Below, one piece after another: positions 63,701 through 64,000 of a stretch of DNA of 64,000 nucleotides (the stretch's first letter is position 1; the number at the start of each line of letters is the position of its first letter). Source of the DNA: Orychophragmus violaceus (lineage: Eukaryota; Streptophyta; Magnoliopsida; Brassicales; Brassicaceae). Position numbers and translations under genes: made by a program. The stretch covers positions 110,827,318 to 110,891,317 of the forward strand of contig CM058239.1 of assembly GCA_030180135.1 (NCBI GenBank), read 5' to 3'. Under the pieces are notes generated by a model that was given only the letters and a program-made list of their open reading frames with translations, was not told the origin of the DNA and searched no databases.

Positions 63701-64000
63701 GTTGCTGAGTGCCTGCATATTAGTACAAATATGAGCCCCACAACCAGTATCCATAACCCATGAGGTATTATCAGAAGTAGTTGTATTAACTTCTATAACA
63801 AAAATACCTGATGAAGAAGTCTCCAGAGTCTTCTTCTTCAATTCCTTTAGACCTTCCAGGAATTTCTTACATTCTCTCCTCCAATGCCCTGGTTCTTTGC
63901 AGAACCTGCAGATGTCAGTAGGCCCAGCCTTGGACTTGGTCTTGGGCTTTGGCGTGTCCTTGTCCGAGACTTGAACATCCTTAGTCTTTCCCTTGTCCTT
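60701..64000 (-). CDS. Copia gag-pol polyprotein, intact, N-terminus off-window
   Basis: An uninterrupted minus frame of about 1,100 codons from the right edge to the stop at 60701-60703. No ATG start is needed inside the window because the frame is open to the edge. In order: CCHC zinc knuckle CRFCKEPGHWRREC (about 63870-63912), protease with DTGCGAHI, GAG-pre-integrase, integrase HHCC finger (WHCRLGHIS ... CEKCESCMMGK), DDE core (IHTDVCGPM, LRSDRGGEYLS, GVSERRNRTLLD), RT (KWIFKKKIDVDG, QMDVKTAFLNG, YVDDILLLGND) and RNase H (GFTDASFQTD, DSTTEAEYVAAS, DNNGAI). All catalytic residues I can check are present. This is the only complete retrotransposon polymerase in the window and a candidate source of activity for relatives such as C. 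Confidence 0.93.
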   Translation of the reverse strand, partial: KDKGKTKDVQVSDKDTPKPKTKSKAGPTDICRFCKEPGHWRRECKKFLEGLKELKKKTLETSSSGIFVIEVNTTTSDNTSWVMDTGCGAHICTNMQALSNSRRLKQGQVELRVGNGAKVPALAVGTYLLSLPSGLVLELNNCYFVPAISRNIISISLLDLEGYDFSVKNKLCSFNRNNLFYGCAPLTNGLYILDQSAPIYNINTKRFKPNEENQTFLWHCRLGHISEKRIKRLHTNGLLGSFDFESCEKCESCMMGKMTRAPFNKPNERASDLLGLIHTDVCGPMSTNARGNYQYFITFTDDFSRFGYVYLMKHKSESFEKFREFQNEVQNQLGKSIKALRSDRGGEYLSQEFSDHLRECGIVSQLTPPGTPQWNGVSERRNRTLLDMVRSMMSHTDLPISLWGYALLTAVFTLNRAPSKAVAKTPYELWTGEAPVLSYLRIWGCEAYVKRLISDKLTPKSDKCYFIGYPKETKAYYFYLRSENKIFVARDCNFLEREFLSKKNSGSKVLLEEIQDEQDTAQPNEEEQQEDLQEIVEPEPVVPEVRRSGRIRHEPERYQGFLVTNCHDLLIIDGDEPSKFNQAMMGPDSSKWRKATDSEMDSMSVNQVFSLVDLPAGVKAIECKWIFKKKIDVDGNVQIYKARLVAKGFRQVHDVDYDETYSPVAMMKSIRILLATAAFHDYEIWQMDVKTAFLNGILEEDVYMTQPDGYIDPKNAGKVCKLHKSIYGLKQASRSWNLRFDEAIKQFNFIRNEEEQCVYKKTSGSKIVFLILYVDDILLLGNDVPMLRSVKDWLGSCFSMKDMGEAAYVLGIRIYRDRSKRLIGLCQDSYIDKVLHRFSMADSKKGFTPMVHGTTLSKKQSPTTAAELERMKNIPYASAIGSIMYAMICTRPDVAYALSMTSRYQSNPGENHWIAVKNILKYLRHTKDKFLVYGGSNVLEVSGFTDASFQTDQDDFRSQSGYIFCLNGGAISWRSSKQDTVADSTTEAEYVAASEAAKEAVWIRNFIIELGVIPNAAEPLALFCDNNGAIAQAKEPRSHQKSKHILRRFHLIRDIINRKEVKISRVPTDDNVADPLTKPLPRPKLEYLTEAVGIRDIEM

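Larger units (their letters stand above)
59217..64000 (-). mobile_element. Ty1/copia element H, 3' part, runs off the window
   Basis: A 3' LTR (59217-59848), a purine tract complement (ATCTCCCACTTGTACTGG from 59849), about 850 bp of non-coding DNA and an intact gag-pol frame reaching the right window edge. The target duplication candidate is CTGCA (59212-59216). The element belongs to the same family as copia C and the solo LTR, as judged by pol, LTR-end and non-coding similarity, but lacks the CGATCG hairpin in its LTR. Confidence 0.9.

Noticed and set aside
1..64000. tRNA, rRNA or snRNA genes
   Set aside because: I looked for tRNA-like A/B boxes and conserved rRNA stretches while reading and saw none; the tRNA-complementary words are retrotransposon primer binding sites.

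Overview
The window looks like nuclear DNA of a flowering plant, almost certainly a member of the Brassicaceae. The evidence is plant exon-intron genes with GT-AG introns and plant retrotransposon families (Athila-like Ty3, Ty1/copia, chromovirus, L1-type LINE, MULE, CACTA). An intact orthologue of the chloroplast E3 ligase SP1 sits tail-to-tail with a TIR-NBS-LRR gene, the arrangement I recall from Arabidopsis thaliana chromosome 1 (At1g63900 beside the RLM1-type cluster). Only about 6 kb (41.2-47.6 kb) is intact host gene space; the rest is nested transposons and their debris.

Layout. 1-900: degenerate minisatellite. 1216-1506 and 20067-20890: two halves of an old Ty3 integrase gene, split by an 18.5-kb Athila-like element (A, 1507-20061; equal 1216-bp LTRs; TSD ATATC). 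Inside A lie a second Athila-like LTR with partial gag (B, from 3837), a copia solo LTR (7944-8581, TSD GTTTT) and a complete but coding-dead copia element (C, 11157-18076). 20907-26100: fragments of further Athila-like elements in both orientations (D, E, F). 26104 to about 34170: a Mu-like element with a DUF1985-Ulp1 gene and, convergent to it, a MuDR-type transposase gene. 34175 to about 40835: a CACTA-ended element carrying pieces of at least four host genes (HMGB, a REM/B3 factor, a short KKVQW-type protein, adenine phosphoribosyltransferase). 41599-43636: SP1. 43923-47581: TIR-NBS-LRR gene (979 codons, no lesion), with a 316-bp LINE fragment in its upstream region. 48734-50140: 3' half of a second, broken TNL, cut by a chromovirus 3' LTR (50141-58563). 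That LTR contains a young Athila-like gag-protease element (G, 51597-58293, TSD AACGT). 59217-64000: 3' part of an intact copia element (H).

Two unlisted signals stand out. (1) A paired motif, two CGATCG-centred 14-bp palindromes whose centres lie 20-22 bp apart, occurs 38 times by my count. It is found in Athila-like Ty3 elements and in copia elements of one family, in LTRs, leaders, coding regions and 3' regions, and I see none in the MULE, CACTA, host genes, chromovirus or copia H. The pairs can fold as stem-loops and several arms covary. (2) The MULE's introns, flanks and intergenic spacer are full of a different short palindromic motif (TAGTCNACTA-like). With its DUF1985-Ulp1 gene this resembles the VANDAL/VANC sequence-specific anti-silencing systems, and may be a lineage with its own motif.

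How the parts relate: the Athila-like elements here carry gag-protease and sometimes an env-like (ATHILA ORF) gene but no RT or integrase, so they must move in trans. Copia C has about 1% LTR divergence but a wrecked pol, so it too was probably copied in trans by a relative such as H. The window is a gene-poor, repeatedly re-invaded flank of a disease-resistance locus.
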